Source of the DNA: Chloroflexota bacterium
GTDB taxonomy: Bacteria > Chloroflexota > Anaerolineae > Anaerolineales > Anaerolineaceae
Assembly (NCBI GenBank): GCA_023381565.1
Contig: JAMCRR010000052.1
Location: 28,713 to 92,712, forward strand
Length of the DNA stretch: 64,000 nucleotides
Reading direction: 5' to 3'
The position numbers and the translations under genes were made by a program. Below, piece by piece: positions 30,218 to 38,979 of the stretch; position 1 is the first letter of the stretch, and each line of letters begins with the position of its first letter. Below the pieces are notes generated by a model, which saw only the letters and a program-made list of their open reading frames with translations, had not been told where the DNA came from and did not search any database.

Positions 30218-31081
30218 ATGTGTCGAAATATTTTCGCAGCCGCCGTCCTTATATTCTTACTCGCTGCGTGCTCATTACCACAAAACGGTACTCCAAATCC
30301 TCAAGCAGTCTCCACCCAGGTTACACAACTGTTGACTGCCTCTCCCGCCATCCCAACCATCCTAGCGCCGGCCGTACCGCTTCTTTCGCCCACCCCGCAC
30401 CCGGTGCCCATTATTGTGCTTCCTTCCCCAACCATAGCGTCTTCAACCACTCCCGTCCCATCCCCGACCACAACCTTAACTCCGATCAATACTCCAACCA
30501 CTTCTTCGATTGATCCTCGCCTGACCCTCGGAGCGCCATCACGCGAAGACCGGATGGATGACGGGGCGGCATGGGGTGTTTTTTCTGACGAGCATGTGCA
30601 GATTGAGCCCGGGAGCGGTTATTTATCCTTGACTGCCATAAAAACCGACGGTTGGCACAGCTGGACGGTTTCGAACTACGAGCTGGCAGATTTTTACATG
30701 GAGGTGACTGCCACCCCTGAGAACTGTTCGGGGGGCGATCGCTATGGGGTCGTGTTTCGCTCACCAGACGCTTCTCAAGGGTATCTCTTCGGTTTCACCT
30801 GCGATGGGAAATACGCTTTCTACGAATGGGATGGCTCGAAGTTCAACACACTGGTGGACTGGGCCTCTAGCGATAAGATCCATTCTGGAGCGGGACAAAC
30901 CAACCGCCTGGGTATAATGGCCAGGGGAGATCAGTTTACCTTTTACGCAAATGGCAGCCAAATTGCAGAAGCACAAGATAGTAAGTATGATGAGGGAGTC
31001 TATGGACTGTTTGTGGCTTCCTATCAGACCCCCGATTTTACCGTTCAAATCGAACAGGTGGATTATTGGACGCTGCCCTGA
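30218..31081 (+). CDS. Lipoprotein with Thr/Pro linker, paralogue of the gene at 24121
   Basis: 287 residues. The lipobox LLAAC (Cys18) follows a hydrophobic signal. A Thr/Pro/Ser-rich linker (~25-100) leads to a ~185-residue domain beginning DPRLTLGAPSREDRM, with CSGGDRYGVVFRSPD and YLFGFTCDGKYAFYEWDG. These lines match the first lipoprotein almost block for block, so one gene is a copy of the other. A possible -10 TATAAT lies at 30179, and AAGGAG about 12 bases before the ATG. Extracellular; ligand unknown, sugar binding possible. Confidence 0.75.
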   Translation: MCRNIFAAAVLIFLLAACSLPQNGTPNPQAVSTQVTQLLTASPAIPTILAPAVPLLSPTPHPVPIIVLPSPTIASSTTPVPSPTTTLTPINTPTTSSIDPRLTLGAPSREDRMDDGAAWGVFSDEHVQIEPGSGYLSLTAIKTDGWHSWTVSNYELADFYMEVTATPENCSGGDRYGVVFRSPDASQGYLFGFTCDGKYAFYEWDGSKFNTLVDWASSDKIHSGAGQTNRLGIMARGDQFTFYANGSQIAEAQDSKYDEGVYGLFVASYQTPDFTVQIEQVDYWTLP

Positions 31082-31158
31082 GCGCAGTTCAGAGATAAAA
31101 TAGATACCACTATCGATTGACCGCACCTCTCAAAACCTGTATCTCGAAGAGGAGGCCT

Positions 31159-33075
31159 ATGTTATACGGATTTGCTGGCAAGATCTTACATGTGGATTTG
31201 ACTGCACAAACCCTGGCCGTCGAAGAGCCTTCCGAAGCTTTCTATCGAAAATATATGGGAGGCAGCGCTGCCGGGCTCTATTATATTTTGCGCGACATGC
31301 CAGCCGGGGCTGACCCTCTCTCCCCGGAGAATATCCTCACCTTGATGGTCAGCGCACCCACCGGCGCGCCCGTCTCGGGACAGAGCCGGATTAACGCCAA
31401 CGCCAGGTCTCCGATGGGTGGAGCAATCGGTGATTCCCAGGGGGGTGGTTTCTTCCCCGCCGAGCTAAAATTTGCCGGCTTCGATGGCATTGTGATTACA
31501 GGTCGTGCGCCGCACCCGGTATATCTATCCATTCGGGACGGTGAAGCCGCCCTGCACGATGCCTCTCATCTGTGGGGAAAAGTAACCGGTGAGGTGGATA
31601 CCCTATTGAAAAACGAGTTTGGTGACGGCAAAGCACAGGTTTTGCAGTGTGGTCCGGCTGGAGAGGTCGGGGTCCGTTTTGCCAGTCTGGTAAGTATGGC
31701 AACACGCAATAACGGCCGCACCGGCATGGGCCTCGTTATGGGCAGCAAGAATCTTAAGGCGGTGGTGGTGCGTGGCACGCACCCGATCAAGGTCGCTAAT
31801 CCTCAGGCTTTATCGGCTATCGCCCGCTCTGCACCCAAGAAAGTGTCGGATAACCAGGATACCGACCGGCTTGGGAAATTCGGCACGGCTGACGGTGTCG
31901 CCGGGCAAAACATGTCCGGAACCCTGCCAACGCGCAATTATTCCGAGGGGCAGTTCGAGCTTTTCGATAATATCACCGGGGAGCGCATGGCAGAAACCTA
32001 TTTGCAAGGTCGTGATACCTGCTATGCCTGCGTTATCCGCTGCAAACGGGTCGTCTCTATCGAATCCGGCCCGTACCCGGTTGATCCGGTGTACGGTGGA
32101 CCCGAATATGAAACGATCGGCACATTGGGCTCTTACTGCGGTATTGGCGATCTTGCCGCCATCTGCAAAGCAAACGAAATCTGCAACCAACATGGGGTGG
32201 ATACGATCGCTGCAGGAGCAACCCTGGCTTTCGCCATGGATTGCTTCGAGAAAGGTGTTATCGGCCTCGAGCAAACCGGCGGCCTCACGCTGCGCTTCGG
32301 CGACCCGGATATCATGCTTGTCGCCCTCATGCAAATGGTGACAAACCAGGGCAAACTCGGCAAGGTCCTCAGCCAGGGATCAGAGATAGCCGCCCAGATC
32401 TGGGGGAACGGTGCAGAGAAACTGCTCACAACGGTTAAAGGCAGCGAAGCTCCCGCTCATATGCCGCAGGCAAAGAAATCACTTGCGTTGATTTATGCGG
32501 TCAACCCATTCGGCGCCGACCACCAATCTAGCGAGCACGATTTCTTCTACGAGGAAGGCGCTCTGCCCAACAATCTTGTCCATCTATCCGAAATCGGTCT
32601 GACCCAACCTCCAGAGCCGGGCAGCTTTGGACACGAAAAAGTCCGTTTTGCCACCCTGACACAGTGGTTTTACAGTATGCTCGACACGCTTGAGCTTTGC
32701 CAGTTCGTCTACAGCCCTTCCTGGACGATATTTGGTCCCAACGATACCGTGGAGCTGGTCAAAGCTGTAACGGGTTGGGACGTGACGATCGAGGAATTAA
32801 TGCAGGTAGGGCAGCGACGTCTGAACATGCTGCGTATGTATAATGCCCACGAAGGCTTCACCCGGCAAGACGACCGCCTCCCGGCGAAATTTTTCACGCC
32901 GTTAACCGGAACCGGACCCACCTCGGGAGTGATCGTCAACCCGGAGGATTTCGAAAAAGCCTTAGACGATTATTACAACCTCTCCGGATGGTCATCAGAA
33001 GGCATACCCACCCCTGAGATATTATCCGAGCTGGGTCTTTCCTGGATTTTCAATCCAGATCTGCAGCCGAACTGA
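31159..33075 (+). CDS. Tungsten-type aldehyde ferredoxin oxidoreductase
   Basis: 638 residues from the ATG at 31159, which has GAGGAGG just upstream; an in-frame upstream start adds 14 unlikely residues. The N-terminus GKILHVDLTAQTLAVEEPSEAFYRKYMGGSAAG is the AOR pterin-domain start, and SGQSRINANARSPMGGAIGDSQGGGFFPAELKFAGFDGIVI continues it. The cluster ligands are Cys288, Cys291 and Cys295 (CYACVIRC), with a fourth at Cys514 (ELCQF), as in the archaeal enzyme. AORs oxidise aldehydes or reduce acids with ferredoxin, using a tungsten bis-pterin. It starts a long plus-strand run containing a membrane polyferredoxin. No pterin or tungstate-transport genes are in view. Confidence 0.93.
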   Translation: MLYGFAGKILHVDLTAQTLAVEEPSEAFYRKYMGGSAAGLYYILRDMPAGADPLSPENILTLMVSAPTGAPVSGQSRINANARSPMGGAIGDSQGGGFFPAELKFAGFDGIVITGRAPHPVYLSIRDGEAALHDASHLWGKVTGEVDTLLKNEFGDGKAQVLQCGPAGEVGVRFASLVSMATRNNGRTGMGLVMGSKNLKAVVVRGTHPIKVANPQALSAIARSAPKKVSDNQDTDRLGKFGTADGVAGQNMSGTLPTRNYSEGQFELFDNITGERMAETYLQGRDTCYACVIRCKRVVSIESGPYPVDPVYGGPEYETIGTLGSYCGIGDLAAICKANEICNQHGVDTIAAGATLAFAMDCFEKGVIGLEQTGGLTLRFGDPDIMLVALMQMVTNQGKLGKVLSQGSEIAAQIWGNGAEKLLTTVKGSEAPAHMPQAKKSLALIYAVNPFGADHQSSEHDFFYEEGALPNNLVHLSEIGLTQPPEPGSFGHEKVRFATLTQWFYSMLDTLELCQFVYSPSWTIFGPNDTVELVKAVTGWDVTIEELMQVGQRRLNMLRMYNAHEGFTRQDDRLPAKFFTPLTGTGPTSGVIVNPEDFEKALDDYYNLSGWSSEGIPTPEILSELGLSWIFNPDLQPN

Positions 33076-33085
33076 ACGCAACGCT

Positions 33086-34387
33086 ATGGTTCCTAGCTCG
33101 AATATCTCCGCTGACTGGCAGCCACCAACTGGCTTTGTGCCCGTAGACTCGAAGATCCCCGGAATCCAGGTCTATGCGCCTGCCCCTGTGGTTGAGAAGG
33201 TTCCCGAGGAGCAAACTTTTACCTGCCCCAACTGCGGGGCGACGACCGCCTTCGACCCGGATGCGGCCAGCGTTACCTGCTCTCATTGCGGCTATGTCCA
33301 GAAGCTCCATGCCGATGTCGTCGGCGAAGCGGCTCCGGCAGCCGAGTTCACCGTTTCTACCTTACAGGGGCAGCAGCGAGGCTGGGGCCAAGAAAGGCGC
33401 GAACTGCACTGCAACTCGTGCGGAGCAGACCTTTCGATTGAGGCTAATGATCTCTCCACCACCTGCCCATTCTGTGCTTCGAACCAGGTAATTAACCGTG
33501 CCACTCAAAAGGAGGGCGTTCGTCCTGGTTTCTTGATCCCTTTCAAGATCGATCGTACCGCGTGTGTCCAGAATGCGCGTGCCTGGTTGGGCAGAGGATG
33601 GATGTACCCCAGCGATCTATCGGGGGTCGGCCAGCAGATCAATTTTCAAGGGATCTACCTCCCTTTCTGGACGTTTTCCGCTCAAATCAGCGCTAAATGG
33701 GAAGCCGAAGTTGGCTACGAACGGACCGAACGCTATTACGACGCCGGTTCGAAGAGTTGGCAAACCCGAACGGTGATTGATTGGCGCTGGCAATCTGGGC
33801 AGGTTGAGGTCCCAATTCGCGATCTGCTTGGAATGGGGGCTAAAAACATCAGCCCGCATATCCTGGCGCAGATTGAACCCTACGACCTGAGCAGCCTCAC
33901 GGCATATGACCCGGGGTTCCTCGCCGGCTGGAAGGCAAAATCGTACGATATTCCTCTACAGCCCGCCTGGGATGCCGCCCGGGTAGAAATGCGCGAGCAC
34001 GCTCGAGACGCCTGCATGGAAGATATTCCCACCCACCATGTGCGCAATTTCAGCATGTCTGCAGATTTCAACGATGAAAGCTGGCGTTTGATCTTGCTCC
34101 CGGTATATCTGGCCACCTACCAGTTCGCCCAAAAAACCTATCAGGTGATGGTTAATGGGCAAACCGGCTCGGTTGCCGGCCAGAAACCGGTAGCCTGGTG
34201 GAAAGTCTGGCTGGCAATTGCTGCGCTGCTCATTCCCGGAGCTGTAATCGGCCTGATTGGCTTGCCTTTCGTTATGCTTGGCGGCGCAGGGGTGATCCCG
34301 GTGGTGGTCGGCATTTTCTTATTCATCGTCGGGCTGGTAATCAGTGGCATCATATTAAACAAGGCAATGCATGCGGGGCAAGGATGA
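33086..34387 (+). CDS. Membrane-anchored protein with two zinc ribbons (first of a paralogous pair)
   Basis: 433 residues. Two zinc ribbons lie near the N-terminus: Cys47/50/65/68 (CPNC...CSHC) and Cys109/112/127/130 (CNSC...CPFC). A ~230-residue soluble domain follows, containing FLIPFKIDRTACVQNARAWLGRGWMYP and YLPFWTFSAQISAKWEAEVGYERTERYYD. Two or three hydrophobic helices close the protein (~375-425). The order puts the ribbons in the cytosol. It starts 11 bases after the AOR stop and overlaps its paralogue by four bases. No function was recognised; the ribbons might bind nucleic acid or another protein. Confidence 0.75.
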   Translation: MVPSSNISADWQPPTGFVPVDSKIPGIQVYAPAPVVEKVPEEQTFTCPNCGATTAFDPDAASVTCSHCGYVQKLHADVVGEAAPAAEFTVSTLQGQQRGWGQERRELHCNSCGADLSIEANDLSTTCPFCASNQVINRATQKEGVRPGFLIPFKIDRTACVQNARAWLGRGWMYPSDLSGVGQQINFQGIYLPFWTFSAQISAKWEAEVGYERTERYYDAGSKSWQTRTVIDWRWQSGQVEVPIRDLLGMGAKNISPHILAQIEPYDLSSLTAYDPGFLAGWKAKSYDIPLQPAWDAARVEMREHARDACMEDIPTHHVRNFSMSADFNDESWRLILLPVYLATYQFAQKTYQVMVNGQTGSVAGQKPVAWWKVWLAIAALLIPGAVIGLIGLPFVMLGGAGVIPVVVGIFLFIVGLVISGIILNKAMHAGQG

Positions 34388-35490
34388 ACGCCGCAAACGA
34401 TAGCGCAGATACTTACCCTGTTAAACCAGAAGCCGACCCTTTCTGGAAATTTCCTTTCAAGGCAGCGGTTTGCTCAAACTGCGGCGCCAGCTACATTCTT
34501 GCCGAGCAAGCAAAACAACAGCTCTGCCCGATGTGCTGCAAAGCGGCTCTCGAGCCTCAGTCCAATCCACCGGATATTCCTGTTCCGGAGCTGCAGATGC
34601 CTTTCACCCTGGACAATAGCGCTGCTTCTCGCTCGCTTGCGGGCTGGACGCGCGGCGTGTGGCTACACCCGCCGGAATTCGATCCGGCGCTGTTATCACG
34701 ACGTCTTTCACCTCTCTACCTCCCCCAATGGCTGGTCGATGGAAAGATAACCGGCGCCTGGGATACCCAGGTGGGCTTTAATTATCAAGTAATGAGCTCT
34801 CATGAGGCTTACGACGCCGGCCGTTGGACCTCCCAGCAAACTCCCGAAACTCACGTCCGGTGGGAGCCCCGTGCAGGGCAAATCGAACGACTCTACAAAA
34901 ACCTGAGCGTGCCGGGCCTGGAAGAGTTCCCGCGGATGGCGGCAGGGTTGGGAGGATTTCCTATTCAGAATGCTCGGCCTTATGATCCGGCCCAGGTTCT
35001 TCCGGCGGTTGTGCGTTTGCCAAATATTCCTACATCAAAAGCCTGGACCCTGGCAGAGCCTCGGTTCATCCAGGAAGCCGCTCATGAATGCCAGGGAGCT
35101 GCCGGTGGCCAGCATATCGAACAGTTCAACCTCCAGGCAACCTATCGAGGGCTAAACTGGACGCTGTTATTGGTTCCTGTATTTTCAACTTACTACCGGG
35201 ATGATGCCGGCACAGTTTATCCCATATTCGTGAACGCTCAGACCGGCGAGGTTTTTGGAGTCAAACGAGCTTCGCAAAAAAGCGGTTGGACCTGGACCGC
35301 CGTTCTTGCCAGTTCAGCGCTGCTGGTGTTTGTTTTAGGCTTCTTGCTCACGCTCGCTGCCGGTCTCTTCGTCCCAGCGGGACTGATTGGCGGCCTGATG
35401 TTTGTCCTTGCGGTGGTGCTGGCGTTGGCTTCCCCCGTTCCAGCCGTCTGGGCGTGGCAATTTAACCGCAGTCGATCTGGCGATCAATAA
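34384..35490 (+). CDS. Membrane-anchored zinc-ribbon protein (second of a paralogous pair)
   Basis: 368 residues from the ATG overlapping the previous stop (ATGA); an open frame extends upstream but inside the paralogue. It keeps one zinc ribbon (Cys30/33 and Cys48/51, CSNC...CPMC). It shares the middle-domain pattern WTRGVWLHPPEFDPALLSRRLSPLYLPQWLVDGKITGAWDTQVGF, and ends in two strong hydrophobic helices (~295-345). It has lost the first ribbon of its neighbour. Function is unknown. The tight pair between an AOR and a polyferredoxin hints at a redox-enzyme assembly or membrane-tether role, which is inference. Confidence 0.75.
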   Translation: MNAANDSADTYPVKPEADPFWKFPFKAAVCSNCGASYILAEQAKQQLCPMCCKAALEPQSNPPDIPVPELQMPFTLDNSAASRSLAGWTRGVWLHPPEFDPALLSRRLSPLYLPQWLVDGKITGAWDTQVGFNYQVMSSHEAYDAGRWTSQQTPETHVRWEPRAGQIERLYKNLSVPGLEEFPRMAAGLGGFPIQNARPYDPAQVLPAVVRLPNIPTSKAWTLAEPRFIQEAAHECQGAAGGQHIEQFNLQATYRGLNWTLLLVPVFSTYYRDDAGTVYPIFVNAQTGEVFGVKRASQKSGWTWTAVLASSALLVFVLGFLLTLAAGLFVPAGLIGGLMFVLAVVLALASPVPAVWAWQFNRSRSGDQ

Positions 35491-35501
35491 ACGGGTAGAC
35501 T

Positions 35502-37058
35502 ATGACCGCCGGTGTTTCCACTAAAAAACCAAAGAAAAAGATCTTCCTCTGGACGGCTTTGCGAAAGACCGTCCAGGCTCTGGCTTTTCTTACTTTCGTT
35601 ATTCTGGCAGTCTCCCTGCACAGCAAAATCTGGCCAATCACTTTGAGCAGCGGCATCTTCAGCCTGGACCCCCTGGCTACGCTGGCGCACCTGCTTGCCA
35701 GCCGCACATTTCTGGCCGGGTCAGCTCTGGCGCTTCTGCTGGTTCTGTTTACGATAATCTTTGGCCGGGCTTGGTGCGGGTGGCTGTGCCCTCTGGGGAC
35801 TCTACTGGATTGGTTTCCCTTGCGTTCCAAACGAAAGAGCCCTGTGCAAATCCCGGAGGCCTGGCGCCGGGTGAAATACCTGCTCTTGATCGCCATCCTC
35901 TTTTCGGCGCTCTTGGCCAACCTCACCCTCCTCGTCCTCGATCCACTCACCCTTCTCTTTCGCACCCTGACCACAGCCATCTGGCCCAGCCTGGACTATG
36001 CTTTCTCAGTCCTCGAATCTGCATTGGTTCCTATCCCAATTTTTCAGGCGCCCGTGTCTACTCTGGATTCGCTGTTGCGTCCCACTGTCTTTCCGATTTC
36101 GCCTGCAGTCTATCGTTACGGCTTACTTTACCTGGCGATTCTGGCCGGTGTGATCCTGCTCAACCTGGCCGCCCCTCGTTTCTGGTGCCGCTACCTGTGC
36201 CCTCTGGGCGGCTTTCTGGGATGGATTAGCAAAATCGCCATCTTTCAGCGCCGGGTTTCGAGCACCTGCAAGAATTGTAACCTGTGTTTGCGCGACTGCC
36301 CCACCGGAACCATCCAGCCAGATCGCGGTTATGTTAGCGACCCGGAAGAATGCACCTTATGCATGGAGTGCCTTGCGCGCTGCCCCAAAGGCGCCGAAAA
36401 TTTCACCCTCAGCCTGCCCAAGCCAGCCTTGAGAAGCTACGACCCCCAACGCAGGCACGCTTTCCAGGTCTTCGGTCTGGCTGCTGCAGCTATTGTGGCA
36501 ATGCGAGCCTCATTATCCTCCCTGCGCAGTAACCCCTGGCTCATCCAGCCACCGGGCGCCCGCGAGAATAACCTCATCTCCAAATGCATTCGCTGTGGAG
36601 AATGCGTGCGGGTCTGTCCAACATCCGGGCTGCAGCCCGCCATCACAGAAGCTGGCGCCGAAGGCTTATGGACCCCTGTATTGGTGCCGCGCATCGGGTA
36701 TTGCGATTATGCCTGCAACGCTTGCGGTCAGGCATGCCCGGTTCAGGCCATCCCACCATTATCCCTTGACGAGAAACGGCAGCAGATTATCGGAAAAGCC
36801 TACATCGACCAGAACCGCTGCATTGCCTGGTCCGATCATATCCCATGCATTGTCTGTGAAGAGATGTGCCCCCTCCCCGATAAAGCCGTGAAGCTGGAAA
36901 TCTCTCAGGTTGTGGATGCCAGCGGTAATGCGGTTTATCTGCAGCTCCCTTATGTGATCCGAGACCAGTGTATCGGCTGTGGGATCTGCGAATATAAATG
37001 CCCAGTTGCCCATGAGGCAGCGATCAGGATATATGCCCCCATGCCGCCTGTACTATAA
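35502..37058 (+). CDS. NapH/NosR-like membrane polyferredoxin
   Basis: 518 residues. About five transmembrane helices in the N-terminal half carry the two CxxxCP motifs of the family (WCGWLCPLGTLLDW at 91-104 and WCRYLCPLGGFLGW). Six cysteine clusters follow: CKNCNLCLRDCP, CTLCMECLARCP, CIRCGECVRVCP, CDYACNACGQACP, CIVCEEMCP and CIGCGICEYKCP. Relatives in NapH, NosR and MauN move electrons between quinone or ferredoxin and periplasmic or cytosolic enzymes. It lies 11 bases behind the zinc-ribbon pair and downstream of AOR, so it may link AOR-reduced ferredoxin to the membrane. Confidence 0.88.
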   Translation: MTAGVSTKKPKKKIFLWTALRKTVQALAFLTFVILAVSLHSKIWPITLSSGIFSLDPLATLAHLLASRTFLAGSALALLLVLFTIIFGRAWCGWLCPLGTLLDWFPLRSKRKSPVQIPEAWRRVKYLLLIAILFSALLANLTLLVLDPLTLLFRTLTTAIWPSLDYAFSVLESALVPIPIFQAPVSTLDSLLRPTVFPISPAVYRYGLLYLAILAGVILLNLAAPRFWCRYLCPLGGFLGWISKIAIFQRRVSSTCKNCNLCLRDCPTGTIQPDRGYVSDPEECTLCMECLARCPKGAENFTLSLPKPALRSYDPQRRHAFQVFGLAAAAIVAMRASLSSLRSNPWLIQPPGARENNLISKCIRCGECVRVCPTSGLQPAITEAGAEGLWTPVLVPRIGYCDYACNACGQACPVQAIPPLSLDEKRQQIIGKAYIDQNRCIAWSDHIPCIVCEEMCPLPDKAVKLEISQVVDASGNAVYLQLPYVIRDQCIGCGICEYKCPVAHEAAIRIYAPMPPVL

Positions 37059-37088
37059 TTTTACAGAGATCATTAGTATAGGAGGTTT

Positions 37089-38018
37089 ATGGTGCAACTT
37101 TCGATCATGATCGAAGGCCAGAATGGATTGAATTGGCCGCGTTGGAAACGCATTGTCGCTGCCGTCGAAGACCTGGGCTTCGCGGGTTTGTTTCGTTCGG
37201 ATCATGTCACCAATGGCTCGCCGCCAGATCTTGATTCGCTCGAGCTGTGGGTATCGCTTTCCTGGCTGGCTGACCATACCCGGCGCATTCACTTTGGTCC
37301 GCTGGTCTCGCCTGTCTCCTTCCGGCACCCGGTTCATACTGCCCGCATGGCGGCTGCTGTCGATGATCTTTCAAACGGCCGGCTGATCCTCGGTATGGGT
37401 GCAGGCTGGAACGTGCGTGAGCACAGGAACTTTGGCTGGGAGTTGCTGGACCTTGATCAACGTTTCCTGCGTTTTCAAGAAGGTTTGGATGTGGTGACTC
37501 ACTTGCTGCTCAGCGACCGCCCGGTCAATTTTCAGGGTGAGTATTTCTGCCTGCAAGATGCCATCCTTCTGCCCCGACCCCAACGTCCTGGAGGTCCGCC
37601 CATCCTGATCGGTGGGAACGGCCGCCGCAGGACGTTGCCACTCGCTTCGAAATATGCTTCTGCATGGAACGCGGTATATCCCACCCCATCCGAATTAAGT
37701 TCTTCTAACAAACACCTGGATGGACTTCTTTCGGACATCGGCAGGAAACCGACCGAGGTTCTCCGCTCATCGATGAACGGTTGCGTTTTCGCGAGTGATG
37801 AGGCCAGGCTTCAGAAACACCTGGCTATGCGCAGGAAATCGGCCGAGGAACTACGCCAGAGCGGGGTCGTTGTGGGTACTCCCACCGAGTTTGTCGAACA
37901 GCTGGGAGCATTGGAAAGCTCAGGCGCACAGGAAGTCATGCTCCAATGGCTCGACCTGGATGATCTGGCCGGCCTTGAAGCTCTGGCGAGTACCGTCCTG
38001 CCTCAAGTAAGTGCCTGA
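37089..38018 (+). CDS. LLM-class flavin-dependent oxidoreductase
   Basis: 309 residues, standard for luciferase-like monooxygenases. The N-terminus LSIMIEGQNGLNWPRWKRIVAAVEDLGFAGLFRSDHV matches the family barrel start. FGPLVSPVSFRHPVHTARMAAAVDDLSNGRLILGMGAGW is the conserved cofactor region, followed by RPGGPPILIGGNGRRRTLPLASKYASAWN. It is expected to use FMN or F420; the length and motifs suit the F420 subgroup. AGGAGG lies just three bases before the ATG, so the GTG at 37092 is an alternative start. The substrate is unknown. It sits in the AOR-to-MFS run. Confidence 0.85.
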   Translation: MVQLSIMIEGQNGLNWPRWKRIVAAVEDLGFAGLFRSDHVTNGSPPDLDSLELWVSLSWLADHTRRIHFGPLVSPVSFRHPVHTARMAAAVDDLSNGRLILGMGAGWNVREHRNFGWELLDLDQRFLRFQEGLDVVTHLLLSDRPVNFQGEYFCLQDAILLPRPQRPGGPPILIGGNGRRRTLPLASKYASAWNAVYPTPSELSSSNKHLDGLLSDIGRKPTEVLRSSMNGCVFASDEARLQKHLAMRRKSAEELRQSGVVVGTPTEFVEQLGALESSGAQEVMLQWLDLDDLAGLEALASTVLPQVSA

Positions 38019-38043
38019 ACCAGGGTAGTGTTGGGAGGCTATC

Positions 38044-38943
38044 ATGCGATTTGGAATTATGGAAATGCAGCTCGATGCCCTGGTTCCATCAGGGATTACA
38101 GCAGCGCAAGCGCAAGAACATCTGCTGGGTTTCGACCACGCCGGTTTCATCCGGAGCCTGGCCGATAAGGGTTTTAAAATTATTGAATTGAATGGGGATC
38201 TGCCCATCTTTTTCCCGAATGTCTATCTACCGACTGCCGTCGAAGCCCTGGCTGCGCTCAAAACGGAGCAAGACCTGGCATATACCGTCCACTTACCCTT
38301 ATGGTCGATCGAACCCTCCACTCCACAAAATCCAGTCCGCGAAGGTTCTGTTGAGGCTATAACCCGCATCATCCAGGCAACCCAATCTCTCCAACCTGAG
38401 ACTTACGTGCTGCATGCCACTGGAGCCTTGGCGGCTGAGTTCTATCGCATGCATCTCCCAGAGTCTGCTCGTCCACTCATCCTTCGCCTCTTCCAGGCCA
38501 ACGCCATTGCCAGTCTGAAAACGATCCTCTCTCGCACGGGTATTTCTCCCCGCAAAATCGCCATCGAATCCATCGAGTTTCCGCTCGAACTCACCTGGGA
38601 AATCGCCGAGCAGGTCGATTGCTCCTTCTGTGTGGATACCGGGCATCTGCTGGCTGGATTCTCGGGGGATATCGACCCCTTTGAGGCTCTTGAGCAATGC
38701 CTGCCCCGTTTGGCGGAAATCCACCTGCACGATTCCCCCTGGTATCGCAAAACCCGTCAGATTGGCTATGGCAAAGATCACCAACCACTCGGTCAAGGCG
38801 ACCTCGATGTTGCCCGCTTACTCGACCAGCTCGATCAAAACCATTTTAGCGGGCCGTTGATCTTCGAGCTGAGCATCGATCAAGCCCTCTCCTCACTGGA
38901 AACGATCCGCTCGATTCGCCCCGAAGCGGTGGATAACCCCTGA
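38044..38943 (+). CDS. Sugar phosphate isomerase/epimerase-type TIM-barrel protein
   Basis: 299 residues. Barrel strand motifs include GFKIIELNGD, YTVHLPLWSIEPST, YVLHATGALAAEF, IAIESIEFP, CVDTGHLLAGFSGDI, LAEIHLHDSPWYRKTRQIGYGKDHQPLGQGDLD and FSGPLIFELS. The His/Glu/Asp pattern is the metal site of xylose-isomerase-like (AP endonuclease 2 fold) proteins. GGGAGG precedes the ATG. It likely isomerises or epimerises a small carbohydrate, but the substrate is not evident. It lies 25 bases after the flavin oxidoreductase gene. Confidence 0.82.
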   Translation: MRFGIMEMQLDALVPSGITAAQAQEHLLGFDHAGFIRSLADKGFKIIELNGDLPIFFPNVYLPTAVEALAALKTEQDLAYTVHLPLWSIEPSTPQNPVREGSVEAITRIIQATQSLQPETYVLHATGALAAEFYRMHLPESARPLILRLFQANAIASLKTILSRTGISPRKIAIESIEFPLELTWEIAEQVDCSFCVDTGHLLAGFSGDIDPFEALEQCLPRLAEIHLHDSPWYRKTRQIGYGKDHQPLGQGDLDVARLLDQLDQNHFSGPLIFELSIDQALSSLETIRSIRPEAVDNP

Positions 38944-38959
38944 ACCACTCTGGGGTTAT
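38933..38959. repeat. Hairpin over the stop codon of the TIM-barrel gene
   Basis: ATAACCCC (38933-38940) and GGGGTTAT (38952-38959) with an 11-base loop. The stop codon TGA lies in the loop. There is no T-tract, so it may be a weak terminator or an RNA-stability element rather than a true stop. Confidence 0.45.
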
Positions 38960-38979
38960 TATGTTATACCGGTGGTACC

